Shown piece by piece: positions 26,394 through 34,410 of a DNA stretch of 64,000 bases. This DNA is from Clostridium ljungdahlii DSM 13528 (lineage in GTDB: Bacteria; Bacillota; Clostridia; Clostridiales; Clostridiaceae). Numbering within the stretch: position 1 is the stretch's first letter; every line of letters starts with the position of its first letter. A model generated the notes under the pieces. It was given only the letters and a program-made list of their open reading frames with translations, was not told the DNA's origin and did not search any database. Location of the stretch: NCBI RefSeq assembly GCF_000143685.1, contig NC_014328.1:3720001-3784000 (forward strand), read 5' to 3'. The position numbers and the translations under genes were made by a program.

Positions 26394-26458
26394 AAAATGT
26401 AGTACATTTTTATATTATCACAAACTACTGTATAATGTAAAGTAGTTTGTGATAATAT
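26394..26458 (-). promoter_or_regulatory. PadR operator/promoter region: two palindromes (copy 1)
   Basis: AAAATGTA-G-TACATTTT (26394-26410) is a perfect palindrome holding the ATGT/ACAT halves usual for PadR sites. Next to it, ATATTATCACAAACTACT (26412-26429) and its exact complement (26441-26458) flank an 11-nt spacer. On the minus strand TTTACA and TAATAT, 18 nt apart, lie within this second dyad and could be the -35 and -10, so a bound regulator would block the promoter. Confidence 0.7.
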
Positions 26459-26494
26459 TTCCATATTCCATTTAACGTACCCCGAATTTTAAAG

Positions 26495-26689
26495 CTTTTC
26501 GCTCTTTCAAAAATCTCCAGTTTAAAAAAATATTTTCTATTTTTATCTTCTAAATAATAGGATTTCTCTAACGATGTTTTACGTATATATTTTTCGATAT
26601 GGTCATATATATCCTTTACTTCTTTATAATTAAAAATCTATCTATCATAAATTTGTAATACACAAACATAATTATTTGATTTGCGAACA
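26495..26689. other. Non-coding stretch upstream of the PadR cassette
   Basis: About 195 bp of AT-rich DNA just outside the duplicated block. No credible gene, ribosome binding site or RNA motif was seen in it. Confidence 0.5.
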
Positions 26690-26727
26690 TAAAAACACCG
26701 TAAAATTTTTTTAAAATAATACGGTGC
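26690..26727 (-). terminator. Terminator of the small secreted-protein gene
   Basis: On the minus strand CACCGTA pairs with TACGGTG across a 17-nt AT loop and is followed by five T. It lies about 50 bp after the stop codon at 26780. Confidence 0.7.
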
Positions 26728-26779
26728 TTCAGTAAATTATTCACTTTTTAATTGTTATATTAAATAAGAAAACTGTTAA

Positions 26780-27214
26780 TTAACTTTCTATATTCCATTT
26801 AACATTATAGCCACCTTGATGTTTTCCTTCAACTTGTATTTTGTAATTACCATTCTCATTTATATTAACTGTTTTAGTAATATGTTTTTTAGGATTTTCA
26901 GTGCTAAATAATTCCTTATTATTTTCATTTTCTAAACTTACTTTTAAGTTACCTTCTTTGGTAGTTACTGATACATCTAAGACCAATTTATCACCCTTTT
27001 TAAGACTTATAGGAGTATATTTGTAACCAATAAAACTAAAGTAATACATTATCATTCTATTCTTAGTATTATATTCAATGGATTTAGTAGATGTAAAACT
27101 TCCTCTTCCATTAGAGTTACTAAAAAACATAGCTAAAAGTAATATTAAAATAAGTGATAAAATACACACTGGAATTGTAAGTATAATTTTAGTTCTGGTT
27201 CTTAACATAACCAA
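26780..27214 (-). CDS. Small exported or membrane-anchored protein of unknown function
   Basis: A 144-residue protein not assigned to a family. It begins MVMLRTRTKIILTIPVCILS followed by LILILLLAMFF, an uncleaved signal anchor or signal peptide without lipobox. The remaining 110 residues look beta-rich (VLDVSVTTKEGNLKVSLENE, GNYKIQVEGKHQGGYNVKWN) and resemble the small jelly-roll or pre-peptidase-C-like domains found outside Gram-positive cells. An AGGAGA site precedes the start; an ATG two codons in (MLRTRTK) is also possible. It is a single gene with its own terminator, lying between the two copies of the duplicated cassette. Confidence 0.6.
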   Translation of the reverse strand: MVMLRTRTKIILTIPVCILSLILILLLAMFFSNSNGRGSFTSTKSIEYNTKNRMIMYYFSFIGYKYTPISLKKGDKLVLDVSVTTKEGNLKVSLENENNKELFSTENPKKHITKTVNINENGNYKIQVEGKHQGGYNVKWNIES

Positions 27215-27331
27215 TTATCTCCTTTTAACAACATTAATTACATTATACACCATATTGTTTAATTTTCAAAGAACATTCATATATTTGACTTTATAGATTA
27301 ATGCATATAAACTTCATGTTGCGTACCAACA

Positions 27332-27859
27332 TTATGCTAATTTTTTTGTATTAAGACATTCCTCAAGAAATATATGAATATCCTTATTGTTTTTTAAAGT
27401 AATAACTTTTTCTTTGTATGGGGAAATTCTATCTTTTAAATTGTCTTTTCCTTCATTATAATTTTTTGACCATTGCAACATACATTTAAGCATTTGGTAT
27501 CGTGGATTATAAATACATTCTTCAATACCAAGTCGTTGCTTTACCCAGCGTTTAATAATCCTGTAATTCCCTAATTTCGGCGAAATTTCAAGTAAGATAA
27601 TTGTATCTGCCATCTTTAACCCCTCTTCAAAACAAGATCTCCCTGTATCTTCGATAATCCAACTTGGTTGCTATATTATTGAATAAAACAGATTATCCCT
27701 TTCCTTAACGGGTCTTTTGCGATTACCCCAAGGGTTTAATTTATCAGAGATATGTACAATTTCATCAATTGGTTGGTAAAGGATTTTTAATATTAGGGAC
27801 AATTTTTCTGCAAGTGTTAACTTGCCACTTGATACTGAACCAACGATATATATTTTCAT
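27332..27859 (-). pseudogene. P-loop nucleotide kinase-like gene broken by an in-frame amber codon
   Basis: The two halves (27671-27859 and 27332-27613) are in the same frame and separated by one TAG at 27671-27673. Read through, they give one product of about 175 residues: MKIYIVGSVSSGKLTLAEKL with a Walker A motif, NPWGNRKRPVKERDNLFYSI, then after the stop QPSWIIEDTGRSCFEEGLKM and TIILLEISPKLGNYRIIKRW. This matches small adenylate-kinase-like proteins often annotated FlaR or DNA topology modulation. No frameshift is needed. The single TAG (CAG to TAG would suffice) most likely makes it a recent pseudogene; a sequencing error is the other option. Confidence 0.8.
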
Positions 27860-27972
27860 ATTTAATTACTCCTTTACATACAAATAACTTTTCTTCGTTA
27901 TAAAGTACTATTCTGTACTAACTAACATTAGTATAAGTTGATTTTTTGCTTAGACCTCATGTATAGATATTA

Positions 27973-29205
27973 CTAAACATTCCTTACCTTAACAAACTTA
28001 GACTTTCCAACCTGAATAACAAAACTATTACCTGAATTTTGCATTAGAAAATTATTATACTTCTTACCATTTATTCTTACAGCATTTTGATCTATAAGGC
28101 GCTTAGCCTCACTATTACTAGCTGCAATTCCACTTCCTGTAATAATTTTTACTAAATTCACCTCGTCATTTGATGCAAAGCAATCTTGAGACAAAATAAA
28201 TTCGTCAATATCATTTGGAATGAGATTTTTTTGAAATACAGTCTTAAAATGCTCTTCAGCAGATTCTGCTTCACTTACTCCGCAATATAAGGTTGTTATT
28301 TCTTTTGCAAGCTGCATTTTAATATCCCGGGGGTTTGTTTCTGTATTATTAAGCTTTAACTTAATTGCTTCAACTTCATCTGGATGAATATCTGTGGCAA
28401 GTTCAAAGTATTTAATAATGAGATTATCTGGGATAGTCATTATCTTTTGGTAAATTGAAATGGCATCCTCACATATTCCAATATAATTTCCTAAACTTTT
28501 ACTCATTTTTTCAACACCATCCGTACCTTCAAGTAAAGGCATAAATAGAGCTATTTGACTTTCCTGGCTATAATCTCCTTGTAGTGTACGCCCCATTAAA
28601 ACATTGAAGGTTTGATCTGTACCACCCATTTCAATATCTGCCTTTACCGCCACAGAGTCATACGCCTGCATCAATGGATAAAAAAATTCATGTAATCCTA
28701 TAGGTTTATTGTTTTTATATCTTTTCTCAAAATCATCTCTTTCTAGTATTCTTGCAACAGTAACTTTTCCAGCAAGCTTTAGCACATCTTCAAAATTAAG
28801 CTTAGATAACCATTCGCTATTAAACCTAACTTCTGTTTTATCTCTATCAAGTATTTTAAATACCTGTTTTTCATAAGTCCTAGCATTTTCAATCACCTGC
28901 TCCGTTGTCAATTGTCTGCGGGTTTTGCTTTTTCCTGAAGGATCACCAATTTTTCCAGTGAAATCACCAATTATGATTACTGCTTGATGTCCTAAATCTT
29001 GCATTTGTTTGATTTTTCTAAGTACAACTGCATGACCAAGATGTATATCTGGTGCAGAAGGATCTAGTCCGAGCTTAATTCTAAGAGGAATTCCTGAGGA
29101 CACACTTTTCTCCAGCTTTCGCTTTAAATTTTTTTCGCTCACAACCTGACTTACACCTTTCATAATAATTTTAAACTGTTCTTCAACATCTTTCATTTCT
29201 GTCAT
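27973..29205 (-). CDS. tyrS: Tyrosyl-tRNA synthetase
   Basis: A 410-residue class I synthetase. The HIGH motif appears as DIHLGHAVVLRKIKQM, KMSKS as GVEKMSKSLGNYIGICEDAI, and the C-terminal S4 RNA-binding domain as SNSEAKRLIDQNAVRINGKK. GGTDQTFNVLMGRTLQ is the TyrRS-specific core. It attaches tyrosine to tRNA-Tyr. A T-box leader with a candidate UAC specifier lies upstream, so expression should rise on tyrosine starvation. Clostridia often have two tyrS genes; this one lies in an accessory stretch between duplicated cassettes and may be the secondary copy, which the window cannot settle. Confidence 0.95.
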   Translation of the reverse strand: MTEMKDVEEQFKIIMKGVSQVVSEKNLKRKLEKSVSSGIPLRIKLGLDPSAPDIHLGHAVVLRKIKQMQDLGHQAVIIIGDFTGKIGDPSGKSKTRRQLTTEQVIENARTYEKQVFKILDRDKTEVRFNSEWLSKLNFEDVLKLAGKVTVARILERDDFEKRYKNNKPIGLHEFFYPLMQAYDSVAVKADIEMGGTDQTFNVLMGRTLQGDYSQESQIALFMPLLEGTDGVEKMSKSLGNYIGICEDAISIYQKIMTIPDNLIIKYFELATDIHPDEVEAIKLKLNNTETNPRDIKMQLAKEITTLYCGVSEAESAEEHFKTVFQKNLIPNDIDEFILSQDCFASNDEVNLVKIITGSGIAASNSEAKRLIDQNAVRINGKKYNNFLMQNSGNSFVIQVGKSKFVKVRNV

Positions 29206-29224
29206 CCTTTCTTATAAACAAAAA

Positions 29225-29520
29225 ATTAAAAACTCCCGTCCGCTGCATTACGCAAAGGACGGGAGTTTTACTCACGTGTTACCACCTCAAAATTTATTTA
29301 TACATCACTGTATAAACCTCATCGGGTACGGCACAAAAGGCTTATACCCTAGCGATGTAACGGTCGCACCCGGCAACAACCTACTAAGATATAAATCTTT
29401 TCAGTGTACCACTCAGAGATGTATTTCAAAATCTGTTTTCTACCCCTCTCATCAACCGGTAGCTTTCTGTTGAAAACTTATGATTTCTACTTCTTCTCAT
29501 CGCAGTTTTGAATATTTAGC
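29225..29520 (-). ncRNA. T-box leader of tyrS
   Basis: On the minus strand the T-box sequence GAGGTGGTAACACGTG (about 29272-29287) lies upstream of a terminator (ACTCCCGTCC pairing with GGACGGGAGT, then T-rich; 29230-29267). Further 5' are GATGAGAAGAAGTAG (stem I AG-box region) and GAGTGGTACACTG, whose TAC (29406-29408) is the likely tyrosine specifier codon. This is the normal order of a tRNA-sensing T-box riboswitch. Confidence 0.9.
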
Positions 29521-29646
29521 TCATATTATATCACTTAAATCTAATGCAAGTCAATTTTTATTAGATACTTTCATTTAAATGATCACTTATAAAATAAAAA
29601 CATTATGAATATAATCACACCGACCCTAAAATTTACAATGAGAATA

Positions 29647-30216
29647 TTAAGCATTAATTAAATTCTGGATTTCATTCAATAAAACAGGAAAATCAATATA
29701 TCCATCACGAGCAATAAAATGCTTTCCTGATGAAAGGATCATAAGATTTGCATCTAACTCTTGGGCTAATTTTTGTGTTGCTTTGGTTGGAACAATATCA
29801 TCATCTTTTGCAGTAATAACAATTCTTGATTGAACTAGACTTTTTATTCTTTCAATGTCAAGTGGTCCATCTACAAATTCTTGTAGACCTTCTGTTTGTT
29901 TCTCCATGGGATTTTCATTTATGAAACCTGAAACAAGTATTGCACCTTTAATTTTTATGTTTTTTTCAAGAACATAGCGAAGTGCCGTAACACATCCCAG
30001 ACTATGACCAATAAATATCGTATTTTCATCAATATCCAAAACATTTTTACGAAGATGTTTAAGCCAGGATTCAAGATGAGGATTATCCGAATCAGGCATG
30101 TTAGGAATATGAATTTTAACAGGATTATTTTTAAACTGTTCTTTTAGCCATGGAAACCACTCTGCTTGATTGGAAGATGTATAACCATGAATAACATAAA
30201 TATTAGTACTTTTCAT
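29647..30216 (-). CDS. Small serine hydrolase, RBBP9/YdeN alpha/beta-hydrolase family
   Basis: A 189-residue cytoplasmic protein. YVIHGYTSSNQAEWFPWLKE at the start, the nucleophile elbow FIGHSLGCVTALRYVL, the Asp in ITAKDDDIVPTKATQKLAQE, and the catalytic His in SSGKHFIARDGYIDFPVLL form the full Ser-Asp-His set of the RBBP9/YdeN family. The physiological substrate is unknown for most members. It is a single gene between tyrS and a broken palindrome, with GGAGAAATAATA before the ATG. Confidence 0.85.
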   Translation of the reverse strand: MKSTNIYVIHGYTSSNQAEWFPWLKEQFKNNPVKIHIPNMPDSDNPHLESWLKHLRKNVLDIDENTIFIGHSLGCVTALRYVLEKNIKIKGAILVSGFINENPMEKQTEGLQEFVDGPLDIERIKSLVQSRIVITAKDDDIVPTKATQKLAQELDANLMILSSGKHFIARDGYIDFPVLLNEIQNLINA

Positions 30217-30335
30217 TTTATTATTTCTCCTAATTATATAGATAATTTTTACTTCATAATTATTTATTATTTTGAATTTATTAATGTTTCATATTTCAAA
30301 TATATTTATATAACTAAAAGTTGACTTATATTCGG

Positions 30336-30426
30336 AAAATATGAGGACAAAATTGAAAATCACATTCAAAAAATTTTTTAATAAATCTAGAGCTTGGCAT
30401 TTTGAAAACCTATATGGATATTCTAA
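30336..30426 (+). repeat. Palindromic repeat, subfamily B, broken copy
   Basis: The stretch from ATATGAGGACAAAATTGAAA to GGCATTTTGAAAACC matches the outer left arm of the complete B copy at 491-678. The central loop and right arm are missing apart from a possible GATATTC tip. The 1.7-kb duplicated block begins 10 bp further on, so the element was truncated at or near the duplication junction. Confidence 0.65.
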
Positions 30427-30436
30427 CTTTAAAAAA

Positions 30437-30496
30437 AATCTAGAAGACTTTTATAAATTATATGATGCCTCTAGGTTCACCATAAAATTAAAGTAA
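30437..30496 (+). pseudogene. Orphan 3' end of the DUF4179 anti-sigma gene
   Basis: Translates in frame to NLEDFYKLYDASRFTIKLK and a stop, identical but for one residue to the C-terminus of the protein encoded at 23552-24853. No start codon or upstream portion exists here. It is a remnant at the edge of the 1.7-kb duplicate and shows the cassette was copied from a site like the one at 24.8 kb. Confidence 0.9.
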
Positions 30497-30511
30497 TCAA
30501 TGTATTGAAAC

Positions 30512-30546
30512 AAGGCGCACTAACAAGTAATGCGCCTTGTTCTTTT
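30512..30546 (+). terminator. Terminator hairpin, duplicate copy
   Basis: AAGGCGCA/TGCGCCTT as at 24869, but the following tract is GTTCTTTT rather than TTCTTT, so it may be weaker on the plus strand. No plus-strand gene now reads into it. Confidence 0.65.
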
Positions 30547-30640
30547 CGATAACTATAAGCTAAGTACAAATATGATATTGTTTAAAATAATCATTTAAAA
30601 GTCGCCCACGCTTAACTTAGTATGCCATAAATCAACAAAT

Positions 30641-31618
30641 TTAAAATACTTTCCTTGAATTTATCTTTTTATATAAGATTGCAGATATTAATCCAGTAAT
30701 AACTATTGCTGCTATAGTAAATCTTGACATAAATTCAACCAAACCTTGTTTATCAAAGAGTAGATAAAATAACCCACCAGTTTCTAGAAAAACTAATACT
30801 ATAAAAAATATAGGTAATTTTTTTTCTGAATAAATTATGCCTAAAAATGCTATAGCAAATACTATCCATGATGCAAGGTATAATATATAGCTATAATTTC
30901 TAAATTTACTCCAAATGCTCTTATAATACAAATCGTCATACTCAGCCATTGCTTTATCGTCTAGCTTATTTTGACTATTTGTATACTTGAAGGTAACACT
31001 ATATTTTAAAGTTTTTTTATCCTTAGCATAAATATAAGGTACTTTAAAATCAGAATTCTTTTCTGACATTGGAATTTTATTTTCTCTATAATATGAAAAT
31101 AATTCTTTATGATCTTTCCATACAGAACAATAATAAATGCCATTATTGTTTTGAGAATTATATTTATCAAGTTTTTCAGTTATTTTTTTTTCAGTGTCTT
31201 TACTAAAGTTATCTTCGTTTTTTAAAATATCCGTTATTTCAGCTACAACTATGTAGGAAGACTGTTTATAGTAATGGGTACCAAAACCATTTTTATAAAG
31301 GATATTCGAATTTTTATTATATGTTAACCCTAGTGCAGCGCCTATTAAGTAAATAATTATAGCACATAAAAACAAACACTTCCAAAACTTTTTCTGTTCT
31401 GAAATAATTAATGATAATTCAGCATCTACTTCCTTTACTGGTCCAAACTCTTTTATAGCAATATCAATACTATCATCTTCATTTAATCCCTTATTCTGGA
31501 GCTCTTTTGTTCGCTCATTCAAGTGAGTTTTCATTTCTTCTTTTAATATCTTAACATCTTTATCTTTATTATTAAAGCTTTTATAAATTTGCTTAATGTA
31601 GTTATTAATTCTGTCCAT
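30641..31618 (-). CDS. HAAS-domain membrane protein, PadR partner (copy 2)
   Basis: A 325-residue paralogue of the protein encoded at 24997-25980, with the same plan: N-terminal HAAS cytoplasmic domain, one helix, an outer domain, three helices. The first 72 residues are nearly identical and so are the last membrane helices, but the extracytoplasmic part (about residues 95-240) has many substitutions, for example YKNGFGTHYYKQSSYIVVAE against LKDGFGTQYYKQSSYIIKDE. This pattern fits divergence of what the outer domain recognises. The reading frame is intact and the gene follows its own padR by 36 bp. Confidence 0.75.
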   Translation of the reverse strand: MDRINNYIKQIYKSFNNKDKDVKILKEEMKTHLNERTKELQNKGLNEDDSIDIAIKEFGPVKEVDAELSLIISEQKKFWKCLFLCAIIIYLIGAALGLTYNKNSNILYKNGFGTHYYKQSSYIVVAEITDILKNEDNFSKDTEKKITEKLDKYNSQNNNGIYYCSVWKDHKELFSYYRENKIPMSEKNSDFKVPYIYAKDKKTLKYSVTFKYTNSQNKLDDKAMAEYDDLYYKSIWSKFRNYSYILYLASWIVFAIAFLGIIYSEKKLPIFFIVLVFLETGGLFYLLFDKQGLVEFMSRFTIAAIVITGLISAILYKKINSRKVF

Positions 31619-31654
31619 GACCTTCCCCTCCCAAACTTAATTTGAATCAACTCT

Positions 31655-31996
31655 TTACTCATCAGTATCTAAAACGAAACGGTTCATTATCTTTTGTAAT
31701 GCCTTCCATTCTTTTGTCTTTTGTTTAAAAATCTCTTTTCCTTCTTCTAAAATTTTATAGTAACGCCTCCTTCCCCCGCCAGTATTTTTTTCATCATTCC
31801 AGTAGCCTTCAATGTAATTTTTCTTTTCTAATCTTTTTAAACATACATATAGTGTAGTTTCTTTCATTTGAAATTCATCATTAGACTTTTCTCTAATTCT
31901 CTTTGATATTTCATAACCGTACATATCCCTTTCATACAGAACTGACAGTATCATTGTGTCTATATACCCTTTTAAAACTTCCTTTTCAAATTTCAT
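31655..31996 (-). CDS. PadR family transcriptional regulator (copy 2)
   Basis: A 113-residue PadR-s2 winged-helix protein differing from the copy at 26017-26358 at four positions by eye (E2K, L15M, N23R and an E-to-Q near residue 92). The recognition helix region (ETTLYVCLKRLEKKNYIEGY) is identical, so both regulators should bind the same operators and could cross-regulate. Both palindromes upstream are kept in this copy. It is the first gene of the second PadR/HAAS operon. Confidence 0.9.
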   Translation of the reverse strand: MKFEKEVLKGYIDTMILSVLYERDMYGYEISKRIREKSNDEFQMKETTLYVCLKRLEKKNYIEGYWNDEKNTGGGRRRYYKILEEGKEIFKQKTKEWKALQKIMNRFVLDTDE

Positions 31997-32033
31997 TCCA
32001 CACCTCTTCTTTATAATAAGGATTACTTCATAT

Positions 32034-32096
32034 AATGTAGTACATTTTTATGTTATCACAAACTACTGCATAATGTAAAGTAGTTTGTGATAACAT
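32034..32096 (-). promoter_or_regulatory. PadR operator/promoter region (copy 2)
   Basis: AATGTA-G-TACATT (32034-32046), then ATGTTATCACAAACTACT (32050-32067) and its exact complement (32079-32096). Relative to copy 1, the third base from each end of the large dyad is changed symmetrically (A-T to G-C), so the dyad stays perfect. Confidence 0.75.
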
Positions 32097-32205
32097 TTCC
32101 ATATTTTATTTAACGTACCCCGAATTTTAAAGTACGATAAACGAACCCTTACTTTCTAATTAACAAATTCACTTGCAAAATAATACTCAAAAATAAGAGA
32201 AAATA

Positions 32206-33516
32206 TTATGCCTGCCCAGTAAACGTTAAGTATAAAAGTACTATATTTAGTAGTATTATTATTGTAGCTATTAGAACACCTAACAGTCGTATAGAACCTT
32301 TATTAACTAAGATTCCCATCAAATCTTTACGTTTAGCTATAGTTAACATTTGAATTATTGGAAATGGCAAAATAAAACTAAGTGCTACCTGACTTAAAAC
32401 AAGAGCATACATTGGATTAATTCCAAGTGAAATAATAATTAGGGCTGGTATCATTGTTATAAGTCTTCTTAAATTTATAGGTATACTTAAATTAACAAAG
32501 CCTTTCATTATAGTTTGACCTGCGAGAGTTCCCACAGCTGAAGATGATAATCCTGATGCAAGCAATGCTATTCCAAATGCACCACTTGATAAAGAACCTA
32601 TTAAAGGTTGTAATGATTTATGAGCCTGTTCCATTGTATCTACTATCATTCCGCTTTTATAAAAGACTGCAGCCGATACTACAACCATTGCAGCATTAAC
32701 AATAAAAGCTATATTCATAGCTATAGCAATATCTATTTTTTCCATTCTTAAATGGTTTAATTTTCCTTTATCTGACAAATCAATACTTCTATCTTGAACT
32801 AATTGTGAGTGTAAGTATATTACATGAGGCATAACTGTTGCACCAAGCATACCTACGGCAATTAACACAGCTTGACCATTAGGCAGCATAGGAATTATTG
32901 TATGGATGCCTACTTGACTCCAATCTGGTTTAGCAAGAAATATCTCTATTATATATGCAATAGAGATTACAGCAACAAGTGTTGATATTATAATTTCTAT
33001 CATTTTTTGTCCATACTTTTCCATATAGCAAATTATAAATGTTATTACTCCTGTAAGAAGTCCCGAATATATCATAGGTATATGAAACAATAAGTATAGC
33101 CCTAATGTTCCTCCAAGAAATTCTGCTAAATCTGTTGCCATAGCTCCTAGCTCAGCAATAATCCAAAACACCCAGTTTACAGCTTTAGGGAATACCTTGG
33201 CACACATTTCAGGAAGATTGTGTCCTGTAGCTATCCCCAATTTAGCGGACATAGTTTGTAAGAATATAGCCATTATATTACTCCATAAAATTACCCAAAT
33301 TAAGGTATAGTTAAATTTTGATCCTCCGCTAATATTAGTTGCAAAATTACCAGGATCAATATATGCTACACTTACAACAAAAGCAGGTCCTAAAAATTTT
33401 ATTAATTCTTTTATTTTACCTTGTTCTATTACATTTTTCCTATTTATATCTTTTTTTATAGAGATATCTCCTGGTTGATTTAAACTAACATCAATTGAAC
33501 TTTTTTCACTCTGCAT
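32206..33516 (-). CDS. mntH: NRAMP-family Mn2+/Fe2+ transporter
   Basis: A polytopic protein of about 436 residues. The TM1 metal-site motif appears as VAYIDPGNFATNISGG and the TM6 motif as GATVMPHVIYLHSQLV, both defining residues of proton-coupled NRAMP manganese/iron importers. About eleven helices are visible. An upstream GTG could extend the frame by 12 codons, but GGGTGG sits ahead of the ATG at 33514-33516. A DtxR-type metal regulator is divergently encoded 195 bp away and is the probable repressor. Loss of the DPGN or MPH motif would argue against transport; both are intact. Confidence 0.92.
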   Translation of the reverse strand: MQSEKSSIDVSLNQPGDISIKKDINRKNVIEQGKIKELIKFLGPAFVVSVAYIDPGNFATNISGGSKFNYTLIWVILWSNIMAIFLQTMSAKLGIATGHNLPEMCAKVFPKAVNWVFWIIAELGAMATDLAEFLGGTLGLYLLFHIPMIYSGLLTGVITFIICYMEKYGQKMIEIIISTLVAVISIAYIIEIFLAKPDWSQVGIHTIIPMLPNGQAVLIAVGMLGATVMPHVIYLHSQLVQDRSIDLSDKGKLNHLRMEKIDIAIAMNIAFIVNAAMVVVSAAVFYKSGMIVDTMEQAHKSLQPLIGSLSSGAFGIALLASGLSSSAVGTLAGQTIMKGFVNLSIPINLRRLITMIPALIIISLGINPMYALVLSQVALSFILPFPIIQMLTIAKRKDLMGILVNKGSIRLLGVLIATIIILLNIVLLYLTFTGQA

Positions 33517-33575
33517 TAAAATGCCACCCTTCTTATTAGATATGTTAATCACAAATAAAATAGTTATTACTAGTT

Positions 33576-33600
33576 AACCTTGTTAGCTAAGACTAAATTT
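33576..33600. promoter_or_regulatory. Candidate DtxR/MntR-type operator
   Basis: ACCTTGTTAGCTAAGACTAA contains the palindrome TTAGCTAA (33583-33590), a core seen in DtxR-family operators. It lies in the divergent mntH-regulator intergenic region. The outer halves match only partly. Confidence 0.4.
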
Positions 33601-33710
33601 TTTTCTAATATAAACTATGTAATAACAAAAAAAATGTTCCAATAAAGCAATTTTTTATTTGCTCAAACATATACTTTATTAAAAGACTACAGCTGAAAGT
33701 AGGTGAAAAT

Positions 33711-34181
33711 ATGGCTAAAAATAATTTTTACACTTTTAATGAATATATGAAAAAGGAAGATAAACATCTTACTGCTTCCATGGAAGATTATCTTGAGATG
33801 ATATATAGGTTATCTTTAAATACAGGATTTACAAGAATTCATGAACTTTCACATGCACTTAATGTTCAGCCTCCTTCAGCTACAAAAATGGTACAAAAAT
33901 TAGCAGAATTGCAACTTTTAAAATATGAAAAGTACGGAATTTTAATACTTGAGAAGAAAGGAAAGGCTCTTGGAGCTGAATTATTAAATCGTCACAATAT
34001 TATTGAAAACTTTTTAAGGATACTTGATGTTTCAGAGTCTAATGTTTTGGAAGAAACTGAAAAAATTGAGCATACAGTAAGTAAGCAAACAACAAAATGT
34101 TTTCAAGATTTTTTAGAATTTATTAGAGATAACCCTGAAGTAATTAATAGTTTTAAAGCTTATAAAAATACTTTTAAATAA
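33711..34181 (+). CDS. DtxR/MntR family metal-dependent transcriptional regulator
   Basis: A 156-residue protein. The N-terminal winged helix shows LTASMEDYLEMIYRLSLNTG, FTRIHELSHALNVQPPSATK and MVQKLAELQLLKYEKYGILI. The dimerisation helices have GKALGAELLNRHNIIENFLR, and E/H metal-ligand candidates lie in LEETEKIEHTVSKQT. No SH3-like FeoA domain is present, which resembles MntR rather than full-length DtxR/IdeR. It is divergent from the NRAMP gene and likely represses it in Mn2+- or Fe2+-replete cells. AGGTG precedes the ATG. Confidence 0.9.
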   Translation: MAKNNFYTFNEYMKKEDKHLTASMEDYLEMIYRLSLNTGFTRIHELSHALNVQPPSATKMVQKLAELQLLKYEKYGILILEKKGKALGAELLNRHNIIENFLRILDVSESNVLEETEKIEHTVSKQTTKCFQDFLEFIRDNPEVINSFKAYKNTFK

Positions 34182-34348
34182 TAACTGCACATCAGTATAA
34201 AAACTTATAATATTTCTATACTGTACAATAACATTAAGGACAGAAATGCCCTTTTTGGTTTTTACATTTTTCTAAACTATTTGTTTTGCTATTGTCAATA
34301 AAAATTTCGAGGGGAACCTTATAAGTAGTACCATTTCTTAATTCTAGA

Positions 34349-34391
34349 TACAAAAAAATAACCCCTGATTTTATAATCAGAAGTTATTGAT
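34349..34391 (-). terminator. Terminator of the hydroxy-acid dehydrogenase gene
   Basis: On the minus strand AATAACTTCTGATT pairs, with a two-base bulge, with AATCAGGGGTTATT and is followed by a run of T. It begins about 20 bp after the stop codon at 34411. Confidence 0.7.
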
Positions 34392-34410
34392 TTTCCCACT
34401 AAGTAAGATT

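Larger units (their letters stand above)
24793..26494. repeat. Direct repeat of 1.7 kb, copy 1 (PadR/HAAS cassette)
   Basis: This block reappears at 30436-32132 in the same orientation. It covers the last codons of the DUF4179 gene, its terminator, the HAAS membrane-protein gene, the PadR gene and the upstream operator region, ending at AACGTACCCCGAATTTTAAAG. Identity is high in padR and the flanks and lower in the middle of the HAAS gene. Confidence 0.9.
30436..32132. repeat. Direct repeat of 1.7 kb, copy 2 (PadR/HAAS cassette)
   Basis: Second copy of the block at 24793-26494, offset by 5.64 kb, same orientation. It starts within the DUF4179 gene tail and ends at the same AACGTACCCCGAATTTTAAAG boundary. 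The terminator hairpin, both genes and both operator palindromes are kept. Confidence 0.9.

Noticed and set aside
27332..27859. Frameshift between two kinase-like ORFs
   Set aside because: Both halves are in the same frame (start codons 246 bp apart, divisible by three); a single TAG explains the break.
29276..29473. Short plus-strand ORF over the tyrS leader
   Set aside because: It lies entirely within the T-box RNA, whose structure explains the sequence.
24997..31618. Prophage or integrative element around the duplicated cassettes
   Set aside because: No integrase, transposase, attachment-site repeats at a tRNA, or phage structural genes; the direct repeats contain ordinary regulator genes.
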